DNA from: DASXMX01 sp036794395
Lineage (GTDB): Bacteria > Planctomycetota > Phycisphaerae > Tepidisphaerales > Tepidisphaeraceae
Reading direction: 5' to 3'
DNA length: 43,533 nucleotides
Assembly (NCBI GenBank): GCA_036794395.1
Contig: DAIRGS010000018.1
Coordinates: 1-43,533 of the forward strand
Positions within the stretch are counted from its first letter, which is position 1, and each line of letters starts with the position of its first letter. Below, piece by piece: positions 10,801 to 18,035 of the stretch. A program made the translations under genes and the position numbers. The notes under the pieces were generated by a model. That model saw only the letters and a program-made list of their open reading frames with translations. It made no database searches and was not told the DNA's origin.

Positions 10801-10864
10801 CCTGGGGACGCTGCTTGATGCCAAGCGAAGGGCCCGCAAAAAGCTCGACGACCCCGACGAATAG
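7823..10864 (+). CDS. Membrane protein with two VWA domains and a GATase1-like domain
   Basis: The ATG at 7823 (1013 residues) is preferred over a GTG at 7781 that would abut a purine run and overlap the divergent gene. Two N-terminal transmembrane helices (VPAALIVFLGGALFTIVLG and GLRLLTLLLLILALGGL) resemble the BatA/DUF1355-type start. A first VWA-like domain carries a DVSGS MIDAS motif at D86. A glutamine-amidotransferase-like fold (about 320-440, without an evident catalytic Cys) follows, with 'GGGLVVVGGPEALGAGGW'. A second, fuller VWA domain has DHSGS at D453, then GGTAIFPAL and LLTDGDS. A C-terminal helix near 865-890 and a basic tail end the protein. Family knowledge suggests an envelope protein with metal-dependent adhesion sites; partners are unknown. 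Confidence 0.85.
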   Translation: MTHLLPELPLSFHLTRVGVPAALIVFLGGALFTIVLGQISLHALDPIKRWTSIGLRLLTLLLLILALGGLQWETPNKRLDVMVACDVSGSTGYVHHIATGGLQGSVDRWLEDLSHHDTRQDEDSVGELTFDDRSTIDALPGPQLKLANRSLRRPGEGTDVAGAINLVLAAFRPDAMRRIVLTWDGNQTAGDLDAAVQAAAATHVPIDVVPLKYEIKGAVIIDKFVAPGRRRAGEPFTLDVVIRNTGATQVRGKLLIDSDGQVVSTRSVTLRSGLNAEHVSVPPIASSGLRRFHARFDPDSASISDNSVALDSLRTANAFTFITGKSRVLYVDGVEGDEGRLLAETLSGQGIAINDSSHIRPEQFPQSLADLSQFDAVILANVRRGAGGITDDQARLLGQFVEETGGGLVVVGGPEALGAGGWIGSPLEKLLPVECSVPATRSLPAGALLLVIDHSGSMGEPVPGSKLDKQQIANEAAVLALQTMMPGDYFGVIAFDSAPNWVVPLGLNADAAHNAELIRAIQPAGGTAIFPALEAAEQALAQVGQDRAAIKHVILLTDGDSRAGDYEGVIRRMAEKHITLSTIGVGADANQTLLEHLANLGNGRFYPVADPRVLPRVFIREASVLRRPLIHEDPRGLATSLVPNPTGATRGLSGLNAVYGMVLTTARRLPGVELEMTAGPMQDPLLASWQAGLGRVTVFTSDAGRQWAPQWVGNASFGKFWAQLVRSVARAPAAAASDVQLTVSGKRASVRLELTSADGSPLRQATASAVALSPTLNSRSVQLVQQAPGMFTADFDVPDAGENIIALNYQGIGGRGIAVAGMDVQASEELRALRSNDAAVAMIANRTGGRVLNLFDPDVDLFDRDGLWPTSSRTSLGPTMLLLAIFSFLFDVAARRVAWDRHSLKQCAIMLCGWIRSYTTTPAIAPEATLAAVSRSKAVARERFDSAENADATVRSKQALLQSARPVDRLPLRSTSSPERAKKTSNAPRRSDRLGTLLDAKRRARKKLDDPDE

Positions 10865-10902
10865 CATCGCGGACGGCGTAGTTCCATGTTAGATTCTTAG
10901 AA

Positions 10903-11637
10903 ATGCAAGCCAATCGCGCAGGTAGTTTGCCGCCCGTTTTTCAATGGACGGTGCCGGGACGGATGCTGGTGTTCTTTCTCTCCGCCACCTCGATCTGGTG
11001 CCTGCTTGCCGAGTTTTATGGACTGGGATCGATGCGGGCGTTTACGCTGTACATTCTGATTCCATCGTCCGTGATTCTGGTTCTGCTGGCCGCGGCGGAT
11101 CGGATGAAGGGCGATGGCCGGTTGTGCCAGGCGGTGTTAATCGGCGCTTTAGGCGGCCTGCTCGCGGCTTTCGCCTACGACTTATTTCGCCTGCCGTGGG
11201 TGATCGGGTGGATCGACAAAGTCGGCCCACACTGGTTACGGCTGCCCTTGTTCAAAGTCTTCCCGCGATTTGGCGCAATGATTCTTGGCCGTCCATATTC
11301 TCCCGATCAAACCGATTCGCAGTTCCCGCTGATCGTGCATGTGGTGGGGTGGGTGTATCACTTCTCAAACGGAATCACATTCGGCGTAATGTATATGGCG
11401 CTTCTGGGCGATGCCCGCCGACGAACATGGCTTTGGGGAGTCGCATTGGCGGCAGGGCTGGAACTGGCGATGCTCTTTACTCCCTATCGAAGTTTCTTCG
11501 GTATCGGGCTGACAGCTCTTTTTGTTGTCGTGACGCTTTCCGCACACGTCATCTTTGGCGTTGTCTTAGGATTGTTTGCCTGCGGCCGGCTCAGTGGGTC
11601 GGCACTGCGGTTTTATCTTGATTACATTCTCGTTTAA
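10903..11637 (+). CDS. Polytopic membrane protein, unknown family
   Basis: The 244-residue product has about six hydrophobic helices (for example MLVFFLSATSIWCLLAEFYG, FTLYILIPSSVILVLLAAAD, AVLIGALGGLLAAFAYDLF and a C-terminal GLTALFVVVTLSAHVIFGVVL). The segment between helices 3 and 4 is amphipathic. I do not recognise a family or conserved catalytic residues. It starts 38 nt after the VWA gene on the same strand, so co-transcription is plausible. No Shine-Dalgarno sequence precedes the ATG. Its composition and frame are clearly coding, and the opposite-strand frames are shadows. Confidence 0.7.
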   Translation: MQANRAGSLPPVFQWTVPGRMLVFFLSATSIWCLLAEFYGLGSMRAFTLYILIPSSVILVLLAAADRMKGDGRLCQAVLIGALGGLLAAFAYDLFRLPWVIGWIDKVGPHWLRLPLFKVFPRFGAMILGRPYSPDQTDSQFPLIVHVVGWVYHFSNGITFGVMYMALLGDARRRTWLWGVALAAGLELAMLFTPYRSFFGIGLTALFVVVTLSAHVIFGVVLGLFACGRLSGSALRFYLDYILV

Positions 11638-11742
11638 CCCAATTTTGCCGCGGATTACCGGATTGTTATCGGTCGTAATGAATATAACTCGACAGTCAGA
11701 TCGTGGGGTCGCCGAGACTTGGCGGTGGGGTATAGTTGTGTC

Positions 11743-13296
11743 ATGAAGTTGAGGAAGCCGCGGTTGTGCAGTTCGGCGAAAGCGGAAACGTTAGAAGACA
11801 GACGGCTGATGGCCGCGTTCGTGGCGCACGTCAACTTCCAACCTGCGAAGGTTGCGGTTCCTGCCGATTATGTCGCCGATACCGGCACAGTTTTGGCCGC
11901 ACATGATAACGGCCTTACATACGGCTGGAACGCCGACGAAACCAAGCAGCTTCGATTCCATCCCTCAAAACTCGCTGCCGATGCGCGATATGAAACCGTT
12001 GCACTCGTCCGACTGGGAACGCGCCGCAAAGCCGCGGATGTCTGGCAGATACAGGTTCCCGATGGCGAGTATACGGTTCACGTTGTTACGGGCGATGGCA
12101 CCACGGGCTGGGGCCGGTCGCAAGTGGAAGTAAATGGCTCGCCCGTTCTGGATGGCAAGGCAACAAGCAAGAGCCGGTGGCTAGAAAGCACGTTTGACAT
12201 CACCGTTTCCAACGGCGCAATTTCTGTGGCCAGCGGGCCCAAGTCAAAAACAAATCGTCTTGCATATATTGACATCACTCAGAATGTCGTGAGCCCCTCG
12301 CCAGTGCCTGATCCGACTCCAGCGCCGACCCCCACCCCCACGCCCACGCCCACGCCAACACCTACCCCGACACCTACTCCATCACCGAATCTTTCGACGC
12401 TGTCGTGGCATTCGGTCGCGCCGATTCCGATTGGCCTCACTGAAGCAATGGGTGAGGGCGTGAACGGGAAGCTCTATGTATTTGGCGGATATACCGACTC
12501 CAATTACCTCCCCAGCACGCGCGTGTATTGCTACGATCCAACCACCAATTCCTGGTCGCGCAAGACGGATATGCCCGTGGGAACCACCCACACCGGAACC
12601 GCCGTCGATGGCCAGTACGTGTATTTCGCCGGCGGCTATCCGCCGGACGCCAGCCACCAGTTCCAGATATTCGCCACCACCGCAGTCTGGCGCTACGACA
12701 CCATCAACGACTCATGGAAAGCCATGCCCGCTCTCCCCCAGGGTCGCGGCGGAGGAAACATGGCGATCGTCGGGCAGGTGCTGCATTATTTCAGCGGCGC
12801 GGATATTCAGCGAGCAGATCGAAACGACCACTGGGCGCTCGATTTGAACAACCTGGCGGCAGGATGGGTAACCGAAGCGCCGATTCCCACGCCGCGGAAC
12901 CACGTCGGTGCCGGAGCCCTCGACGGAAAGGTGTACGCGATCGGCGGAGCCAAGAACCAGGACGCCGCCGAAACCGCCCTCAGCACTGTCGAAGCATACG
13001 ACCCCACGACCAACGCATGGACAACCCTGGCATCATTGCCTACCCCGCGAGCCCTGATCATGTCCGGCGTCGACGTCTTTGCAAACCGAGTAATCGTCGG
13101 CGGCGGTGAAACCGCATACAACGTCCCCACCAGCCAGATCACCGCATACGACCCAACGACCAACACGTGGACCCAACTCGCGCCCATCCCACAAAAACGC
13201 ACGTCCGGAATTCTCAAGGATCTGGGCGACAGCCTGATTTTTACGACGGGCCATCCGGGATTTAACACCGACACATGGATCGGGACTTTTAGTTGA
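11743..13296 (+). CDS. Surface protein: malectin-like domain, Pro-Thr linker, Kelch propeller
   Basis: The ATG at 11743 (517 residues) follows GGTGGGG and is preferred over TTG 11719. Residues 17-25 are LEDRRLMAA, the planctomycete surface-protein N-terminal motif. Residues about 26-180 form a malectin/CBM-like beta-sandwich (VNFQPA, GEYTVHVVTGDG, AYIDI). A Pro-Thr repeat linker (about 189-215, encoded by an ACN-CCN microsatellite at 12307-12385) leads to a Kelch-type propeller (about 220-510). Its repeats read 'GKLYVFGGYT', 'GKVYAIGGAKN' and 'YDPTTNxWxxLAxxP'. Carbohydrate binding is inferred from the domain families. With the giant protein at 2354-7086 it makes two motif-bearing surface proteins in this window. 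Confidence 0.85.
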   Translation: MKLRKPRLCSSAKAETLEDRRLMAAFVAHVNFQPAKVAVPADYVADTGTVLAAHDNGLTYGWNADETKQLRFHPSKLAADARYETVALVRLGTRRKAADVWQIQVPDGEYTVHVVTGDGTTGWGRSQVEVNGSPVLDGKATSKSRWLESTFDITVSNGAISVASGPKSKTNRLAYIDITQNVVSPSPVPDPTPAPTPTPTPTPTPTPTPTPTPSPNLSTLSWHSVAPIPIGLTEAMGEGVNGKLYVFGGYTDSNYLPSTRVYCYDPTTNSWSRKTDMPVGTTHTGTAVDGQYVYFAGGYPPDASHQFQIFATTAVWRYDTINDSWKAMPALPQGRGGGNMAIVGQVLHYFSGADIQRADRNDHWALDLNNLAAGWVTEAPIPTPRNHVGAGALDGKVYAIGGAKNQDAAETALSTVEAYDPTTNAWTTLASLPTPRALIMSGVDVFANRVIVGGGETAYNVPTSQITAYDPTTNTWTQLAPIPQKRTSGILKDLGDSLIFTTGHPGFNTDTWIGTFS

Positions 13297-13412
13297 TGCG
13301 ATCGGACAACCTTGGTCGCGGCACTGGAGTTGTCCTTCCCCTGGATTCGTTAGACCTTCAGTACCGCAAGCTTCGGAAGCCACGTGAGATCGCCAGGCAT
13401 TGGGGAAGTCGA

Positions 13413-13440
13413 TTGCGGCGTTCGGAAAGCAATATATAAT
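13413..13440 (+). promoter_or_regulatory. Predicted sigma70-type promoter of the toxin-antitoxin operon
   Basis: TTGCGG (13413-13418) and a perfect TATAAT (13435-13440) are 16 nt apart. The expected transcription start, about 7 nt downstream, falls within one or two bases of the GTG at 13449. The toxin mRNA would therefore be leaderless. Confidence 0.6.
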
Positions 13441-13448
13441 TGCATCTT

Positions 13449-13721
13449 GTGGCCAAATTCCGCTGGAACCATTGAAACGTCGCCCACATTGGAGAACACG
13501 GCGTTTTGCCGGATGAGGCGGAATTTGTGGTGGAGCATCCGTTTCGTGGATTCCCTCGCAAGATTGGCAACGACAAGTATGCCGTGCGGGGCCAGACCGT
13601 AGTGGGACGTTACCTGCAAGTGATTCATGTATTCGATCCACCCAGCGTCGTTTATGTAATTCACGCGCGGCCGCTAAACGCCGCCGAACGGCGAAATCTT
13701 GACCGTCCGAGACGAAAATGA
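13449..13721 (+). pseudogene. BrnT-like toxin with a premature TGA at codon 9
   Basis: From GTG 13449 the frame reads VAKFRWNH, then TGA (13473-13475), then NVAHIGEHGVLPDEAEFVVE, then KYAVRGQTVVGRYLQV and VVYVIHARPLNAAERR, to TGA 13719-13721. This is the layout of BrnT/DUF4258-like RNase toxins: an N-terminal WxxxNxxHIxxHG, a central EAE, and a C-terminal R-xx-L-V-V/I-x-x-ARP-x-x-xER. Aligned by motif, the stop sits where relatives carry Trp (TGG to TGA). The gene overlaps the antitoxin ATG by four bases (ATGA), as in brnTA operons. A 71-residue fragment could still start at TTG 13506. Alternatives are a sequencing error or readthrough. On present evidence the toxin is broken. Confidence 0.75.
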
Positions 13722-14065
13722 AAACGAATCACAAATCGACCCCGTGGCACAAGCCGGTAGATTCAAAATCGGGCAAAGCGTTTACGGAAATGACCACGGC
13801 CGAATTGCGGAAAGCCACCCGGCGATATGACCGGCCACTAGCCATGGAACGGGCATCCCGGCCGCTTACCCCATCCGAGCGCGCGGAGTATCGCCGGGCG
13901 CTCAAGGGCGCTCGGGCCAAGAATGATCGAAATGCGAAGCGCGTATCGATTACCGTCCGGCCCGATTTATTAAAACGCGCCGATGCTTACGCCAAGCGTC
14001 AGCGGATGACCCGATCTCAACTCATTGCGCGCGGGCTCGAAACGATGATTGGTTCAGCGGCGTAA
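13718..14065 (+). CDS. BrnA/CopG-like ribbon-helix-helix antitoxin
   Basis: The 115-residue protein has a basic, unstructured N-terminal half (about 1-65), which in such antitoxins usually contacts the toxin. A C-terminal ribbon-helix-helix follows: KRVSITVRPDLLKRADAYAK then QRMTRSQLIARGLETMIG (about 73-111). It would bind the operon promoter and neutralise the upstream BrnT-like toxin. The ATGA overlap with the toxin frame indicates translational coupling. The gene is intact although its toxin carries a nonsense codon, so it may persist as an orphan antitoxin or autoregulator. Confidence 0.8.
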   Translation: MKTNHKSTPWHKPVDSKSGKAFTEMTTAELRKATRRYDRPLAMERASRPLTPSERAEYRRALKGARAKNDRNAKRVSITVRPDLLKRADAYAKRQRMTRSQLIARGLETMIGSAA

Positions 14066-14145
14066 GTGAGCGGAGGTACCTGATGCCGGAAAACGCCCAT
14101 GGCGCATGTGTCCGTGGCCGATGAGATCGTCGCGATCGCTTCTGG

Positions 14146-14991
14146 ATGCCGAAATTGTCAATTGAAGAAACGGGAACATTGGGTTCGCGAGTCTGCGCCG
14201 GGTGCGGTTATGACCTGCGCGGATTGGACTCCGAACGGTGCCCCGAGTGTGGTCGCGCCATCGATGCGCGAATCGCGCTGCCGTGGTTGAGACGAGGCGA
14301 TCTGGGAATAATCTGGGCATTGATTGCAATGGTAAAACTGGTGACGTTTCGGCCCGCTCTGTTGCGCAATTCGGATTGGGAAGTCGGGGGGCTGCATGCG
14401 GCTACCATTTTTCGGCTGATTGTCGTCGGCATGGCATGGGTCGCCATTCTCATGCTGGTCGAGATGGCGCTCCGCGATTTCGGCGGGGTGCCGCAGCGGA
14501 GTGCGGGGCCGCCGGACACGTCCGAGCGGTTCTGGGAATTGGCGACGTTGTGGTTGGCGGGCGCGAGGAGTTTGCCTGTACGCGCAGTGTGCCTCGGGTT
14601 GACGCTCTGGCTTCTCAGCGGAACTGCGACACTCTGGGCGCGTTCAGAACGGGACCGCGTGCTGGCGCGGTATGCGTGCGCGCCGCTGGTTTGGCTGGTG
14701 GTCCCCGCGGCGTTAGTGGCAGCCGCACGGCTGTTGCGCGCCAGCGGCGACGGGTTCGTTGCTGCATCGGTGATGGTCGTTACCTACCTGTTTCTGGCAA
14801 TTTCATTGATCGCGTGTGCATGGAGTGCCATTCGACTGCGGGCACGGGAACGCGGCCGCGGCCGGATTCGCGCGGTATCGCAAGGCGCGGTTTGCGTGGC
14901 TGCAACGATTGCGGCAATCGGCTTTGGCCTTGGCGCATTACCGTGTATCGCCGGGCTAATCTGGATTGCCTTTGACAGCCTGCGGCCATGA
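14146..14991 (+). CDS. Zinc-ribbon integral membrane protein
   Basis: The 281-residue protein opens with a zinc ribbon, CAGCGYDLRGL then CPECG (four Cys between about 19 and 37), a signature seen repeatedly at the N-termini of planctomycete membrane proteins. About six transmembrane helices follow (for example LGIIWALIAMVKLV, LIVVGMAWVAILMLVEMAL, ATLVAAARLL-type segments and a C-terminal VCVAATIAAIGFGLGALPCI). The ribbon probably binds zinc and a partner in the cytoplasm; function unknown. It converges on the minus-strand gene ending at 14997, leaving 5 nt between the stops. A second zinc-ribbon membrane protein lies 1.5 kb away at 16504-17250. Confidence 0.75.
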   Translation: MPKLSIEETGTLGSRVCAGCGYDLRGLDSERCPECGRAIDARIALPWLRRGDLGIIWALIAMVKLVTFRPALLRNSDWEVGGLHAATIFRLIVVGMAWVAILMLVEMALRDFGGVPQRSAGPPDTSERFWELATLWLAGARSLPVRAVCLGLTLWLLSGTATLWARSERDRVLARYACAPLVWLVVPAALVAAARLLRASGDGFVAASVMVVTYLFLAISLIACAWSAIRLRARERGRGRIRAVSQGAVCVAATIAAIGFGLGALPCIAGLIWIAFDSLRP

Positions 14992-14996
14992 GCCAG

Positions 14997-16442
14997 TCAG
15001 CGCGCCGGGGTGCGGGCCGTCGCCGGTGGCGGGGACCAGTGGGAGACGTCCAACCATTTCGGACCAGCGCCGCCGTTGCTAAATACCGGAGCGGATGGCG
15101 GCGGACCCGGATCGGTGGGCGCATCGTACAGCAGCATCGGCCGGTCGATTGCGGGTGTCGGATGCTCCATCAAATATCGGATCGGGCGATTCCGCGGATC
15201 GAGCCGGTCAGTGGGTACGGCGGGTAGAAATCGCGGGACGAGTTCGTCAAGCGCGGCCGGCCAACGGTGTTGATCGGCTCTGAATAATTGGATCGCGAGA
15301 GACGTTGCCAACGCCCTGCGTCGTCCTATGGCAACCCATTCAACAAAGACCTCAAAGTGTCTGTGCGGGAACAGAACTTGCGAAGAAATCATCCGGGATT
15401 CACGGTACCCTCGATCCGGTGCGGGCGACGACGAGCGGTTCTCCGATAACAATATGTCATCAGGCAGGATTCGCGCGGCGGAAACCCAATCCGTTTGATT
15501 TTCCGCCAGCAGAACGTTGGCAAAGTCATCGAGGATGCGGACGGCTTCGAGATCCAACATGGGCCGCAACACCGTGGCATGCGCGCGGACGTTTGCGATC
15601 GATGCCAATGCCGCGGCACGCTCGTACGTTGACACTCGCACAGCGCGAGACAGGGCGGCTCGATCATCAAGTAGGGTGGAAATCAGCCGGCGGATATCGG
15701 CGGGATCGGCCGCAGAGATAGGGAGAACCGGAGGCGATTCTGCCGAACCTGCGATGCGAAGTTCGGGCGCGATCTCAGCGAGGAAATCGATGGCGAGCGA
15801 TTCCATGCCAATTGCCGTGAGATGGGAGAACACCGCGGGCCATTGATCTATGGCGTCGGCTTCACGAATCAGGTCGTGGATGCGTTCAATCGCTTCGTGG
15901 TCGTCGCCGTGGGCATGTACGTCGAGCGCGGCGTCCGCCAGTGCGTTGGCGAGGTTGCGCAAGGTGTTGAGCCCGGACATATTGGGCCCAGGCTCGGTGG
16001 GCGTTGGATGAAAATTCCAGTCGACGCCGGGCACTGCGCGCGCCGTTCGAGCATCTTCCAAAGATCGGGCGTTGGCGCGGACGGCGGCATCCGCCTCCGA
16101 AATCCATTGCGGCGAATCGGCCCGGTAGGGGGGGTAGGCCGTGGCCGATGAGGCAGGCGTGATCACTTCATCGGAAACCGACTCGGCGGCGCGGATTAGA
16201 TAGGTGACGGCGTTTTCATTAGCAGGCAATGAAGGCGTCGAAAAATACTCCATTAAGTAAGGCTCGTGGCGCGCGCTGATGGCGTCGAGCCTCGCATCAA
16301 GTTCAGCACGGGCATGCCGAGACCAGGCGACCCAGAGTGTGCCCAGCGCCAGTGCGGAAGCGACGAACAACAGAGCCGCCACGTCGAGACGCCGCCGAAT
16401 TGACGGCGCGTCCGCACCGGATAATTGAGGAAATGGTGACAC
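14997..16442 (-). CDS. Membrane-anchored hypothetical with pseudopilin-tail-like C-terminus
   Basis: A GTG at 16442 starts 481 residues. A single N-terminal helix (VAALLFVASALALGTLWVAW, about 20-39) anchors a long, mostly helical exported domain. Near the C-terminus, LFRADQHRWPAALDELVPR and VPTDRLDPRNRPIRY resemble the tail of type II secretion pseudopilin-like planctomycete proteins ('YP.sLdeLvP.yLp.vP.DP..g.p..Y'). No catalytic motif is visible. On the minus strand TATACT lies about 14 nt before the GTG, so the transcript could have a very short leader. It lies 61 nt downstream of the zinc-ribbon membrane gene on the same strand. Confidence 0.7.
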   Translation of the reverse strand: MSPFPQLSGADAPSIRRRLDVAALLFVASALALGTLWVAWSRHARAELDARLDAISARHEPYLMEYFSTPSLPANENAVTYLIRAAESVSDEVITPASSATAYPPYRADSPQWISEADAAVRANARSLEDARTARAVPGVDWNFHPTPTEPGPNMSGLNTLRNLANALADAALDVHAHGDDHEAIERIHDLIREADAIDQWPAVFSHLTAIGMESLAIDFLAEIAPELRIAGSAESPPVLPISAADPADIRRLISTLLDDRAALSRAVRVSTYERAAALASIANVRAHATVLRPMLDLEAVRILDDFANVLLAENQTDWVSAARILPDDILLSENRSSSPAPDRGYRESRMISSQVLFPHRHFEVFVEWVAIGRRRALATSLAIQLFRADQHRWPAALDELVPRFLPAVPTDRLDPRNRPIRYLMEHPTPAIDRPMLLYDAPTDPGPPPSAPVFSNGGAGPKWLDVSHWSPPPATARTPAR

Positions 16443-16503
16443 CGTGGCACGTGAGTATACCGCCGGTTGGAGGTACCGCGACCAGGATTGTACGCCGGGC
16501 GGT

Positions 16504-17250
16504 TTACCGGCTGGCGTACATCATATTCCGCATTCCCGTCCAGTATGTCTTGAACAGATAACCCGCCGCGAGAATCACTTCGGCGGTGATCACATAAAGA
16601 TACTTCATTCCCCATTCGACGCCGCGAGACGGGAATTGCAGCAGTAGGATCCGGTAAATCAAAACCGACAGCACAGCGATAACCGCGACCGGCAAATAAT
16701 GAGCCGCGTGATAATCCAATCCACGCTGCACGACGTTGAGGGGTAGCCGGTACCCGCGATACGTCGCCTCCCAATTGGTCAGCCACGCGGCGAGGCGAAT
16801 CATCAGAACCAAAAAAGCGAAGCATGCCACGGCAAGCAAAACGGCATCCCACCAGGGCACCTTGTCTCCAATGCGCAGCGTGGTGCTGGCGGTGCTGACC
16901 CAATCAAAGTGAAGCCATGCCGCGATGCCGAAAAAGAGCGATGCCAGTGCGTAGTGAATTTGGGCAAAGCGGGCCGAACGATCTCTACTGCCCCGTGTGG
17001 CAAGCGACCGATAAAAGCGTGCGGGGCGAAGGATGACTTCAGCGGTGGTTTTGATCAACCCAACAGGCCACGGTGCATCGTTTGGCCGTTCCCAGAGGGG
17101 TGGTTGGCGAAGGTTTCCACCACTTTCGCTGGTCAATTTGCCGCATTCCGGGCACCGGCCGCCTTCGGGAAGCCCGCTGAGGACGTATCCGCAGCCTTCG
17201 CAAAGCCATGCGGATTCATCAGGAACGGCAGTGGCGGACGCGTGAGACAT
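16504..17250 (-). CDS. Zinc-ribbon, Yip1-like membrane protein
   Basis: The 248-residue protein starts MSHASATAVP and carries a zinc ribbon, CEGCGYVLSGLPEGGRCPECG (about 17-37). An amphipathic segment (KTTAEVILRPARFYRSLATR) follows, the usual start of Yip1/DUF1282-like membrane domains. Four to five helices then run to the end (for example IHYALASLFFGIAAWLHF, WWDAVLLAVACFAFLVLMI, VAVIAVLSVLIYRILLL and VITAEVILAAGYLF). Together with the protein at 14146-14991, it uses the same ribbon fused to different membrane cores. Substrate and role unknown. It is divergent from the lipoprotein gene at 17332. Confidence 0.75.
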   Translation of the reverse strand: MSHASATAVPDESAWLCEGCGYVLSGLPEGGRCPECGKLTSESGGNLRQPPLWERPNDAPWPVGLIKTTAEVILRPARFYRSLATRGSRDRSARFAQIHYALASLFFGIAAWLHFDWVSTASTTLRIGDKVPWWDAVLLAVACFAFLVLMIRLAAWLTNWEATYRGYRLPLNVVQRGLDYHAAHYLPVAVIAVLSVLIYRILLLQFPSRGVEWGMKYLYVITAEVILAAGYLFKTYWTGMRNMMYASR

Positions 17251-17264
17251 GGAACTATGATATA

Positions 17265-17279
17265 CTGGCTAAAAGCCAG
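17265..17279. promoter_or_regulatory. Short palindrome between divergent genes, possible operator
   Basis: CTGGCT and AGCCAG (6-bp arms, AAA centre) lie between the minus-strand start at 17250 and the plus-strand start at 17332, next to TATACT (17261-17266). It could be an operator for either gene. Evidence is position and symmetry only. Confidence 0.3.
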
Positions 17280-17331
17280 GCGTCGGGGTACTGCCGTTCT
17301 TCCATCACCCCCGACATGGTGCGGAGAGTTC

Positions 17332-17931
17332 ATGAGGAATGATCGATGGTTAATTGCCGCGTTACTCGCGGCGGGTTTGGCCGCCGGATGCGATAAGGGT
17401 ACGTCGTCGACTACGACGATTCCCAACCCTTCTACCCAACCCGCGGCTACCGAGCCTTCGATACAACCGGCCACTCAGCCGATCACCGAATCCCACCTGA
17501 TGATCGACGGCCGCCCCCTGGCCTTTCCTCCGGCCAAGCTACGCGTCAGCAAATCCGAAGGCCAGATTTCAGCACGCCTTTACACCATCGACCCCAAGGC
17601 GGCCCTTGCCGACGATTACACTGGCAACGGCTACGACCTGGTGATGAAGCTCGACGACATCGCCGAGCCGGCCGAGGTTTACAATTCGTTCTGGCAGTAC
17701 AAGTCCCCAAGCCACGAATTCTCCGAATCCCCGCACGGGATTTTCCTCGAGGGCATCAAGTATCAGCTTCAACCGGCTGATGTTTCCGCCCGCTTCCTGG
17801 GCGACATGCTCGTCGTGCGGGTTCAGTTGAAGGGTCAGTTCCTTCAGTTCGATCAATCCAACGTCACCGCGCCACCAAAGCCCGTTTACGTCGAAGGCTT
17901 TATTCTGGCGCCGGTGGAATACAAAGACTGA
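17332..17931 (+). CDS. Predicted lipoprotein, unknown function
   Basis: The ATG at 17332 (199 residues) follows GGAGAG; longer in-frame starts upstream would run antisense through the neighbouring gene. The N-terminus MRNDRW then LIAALLAAGLAAGC is a lipoprotein signal with Cys20 as the lipidated residue. A Thr/Pro/Gln-rich spacer (about 24-55) follows, then a compact globular domain with 'RPLAFPPAKLRVSK', 'GNGYDLVMKLDD' and 'FLGDMLVVRVQLKGQF'. No family is recognised. The product should sit on a membrane facing the periplasm. Confidence 0.75.
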   Translation: MRNDRWLIAALLAAGLAAGCDKGTSSTTTIPNPSTQPAATEPSIQPATQPITESHLMIDGRPLAFPPAKLRVSKSEGQISARLYTIDPKAALADDYTGNGYDLVMKLDDIAEPAEVYNSFWQYKSPSHEFSESPHGIFLEGIKYQLQPADVSARFLGDMLVVRVQLKGQFLQFDQSNVTAPPKPVYVEGFILAPVEYKD

Positions 17932-18035
17932 TACGCTTGCCTTCTTCAGTTCTCAGAGCTTATTAGGCTCATCGCTCCGGTTTCATGAGTCTGCTACACT
18001 GTCGCCACCCATTCACAAACCTGGGAGGGTAGGCG

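Noticed and set aside
12307..12385. ACN-CCN microsatellite as an independent repeat locus
   Set aside because: It codes for the Pro-Thr linker of the Kelch surface protein and is explained by that role.
13033..13641. 202-residue minus-strand frame across the end of the Kelch gene
   Set aside because: It runs antisense through the Kelch repeats and has no protein-like composition.
13350..13664. Antisense frame of 104 residues opposite the BrnT-like toxin
   Set aside because: It overlaps the toxin frame, shows no family pattern, and the plus-strand frame matches BrnT signatures and couples to the antitoxin.
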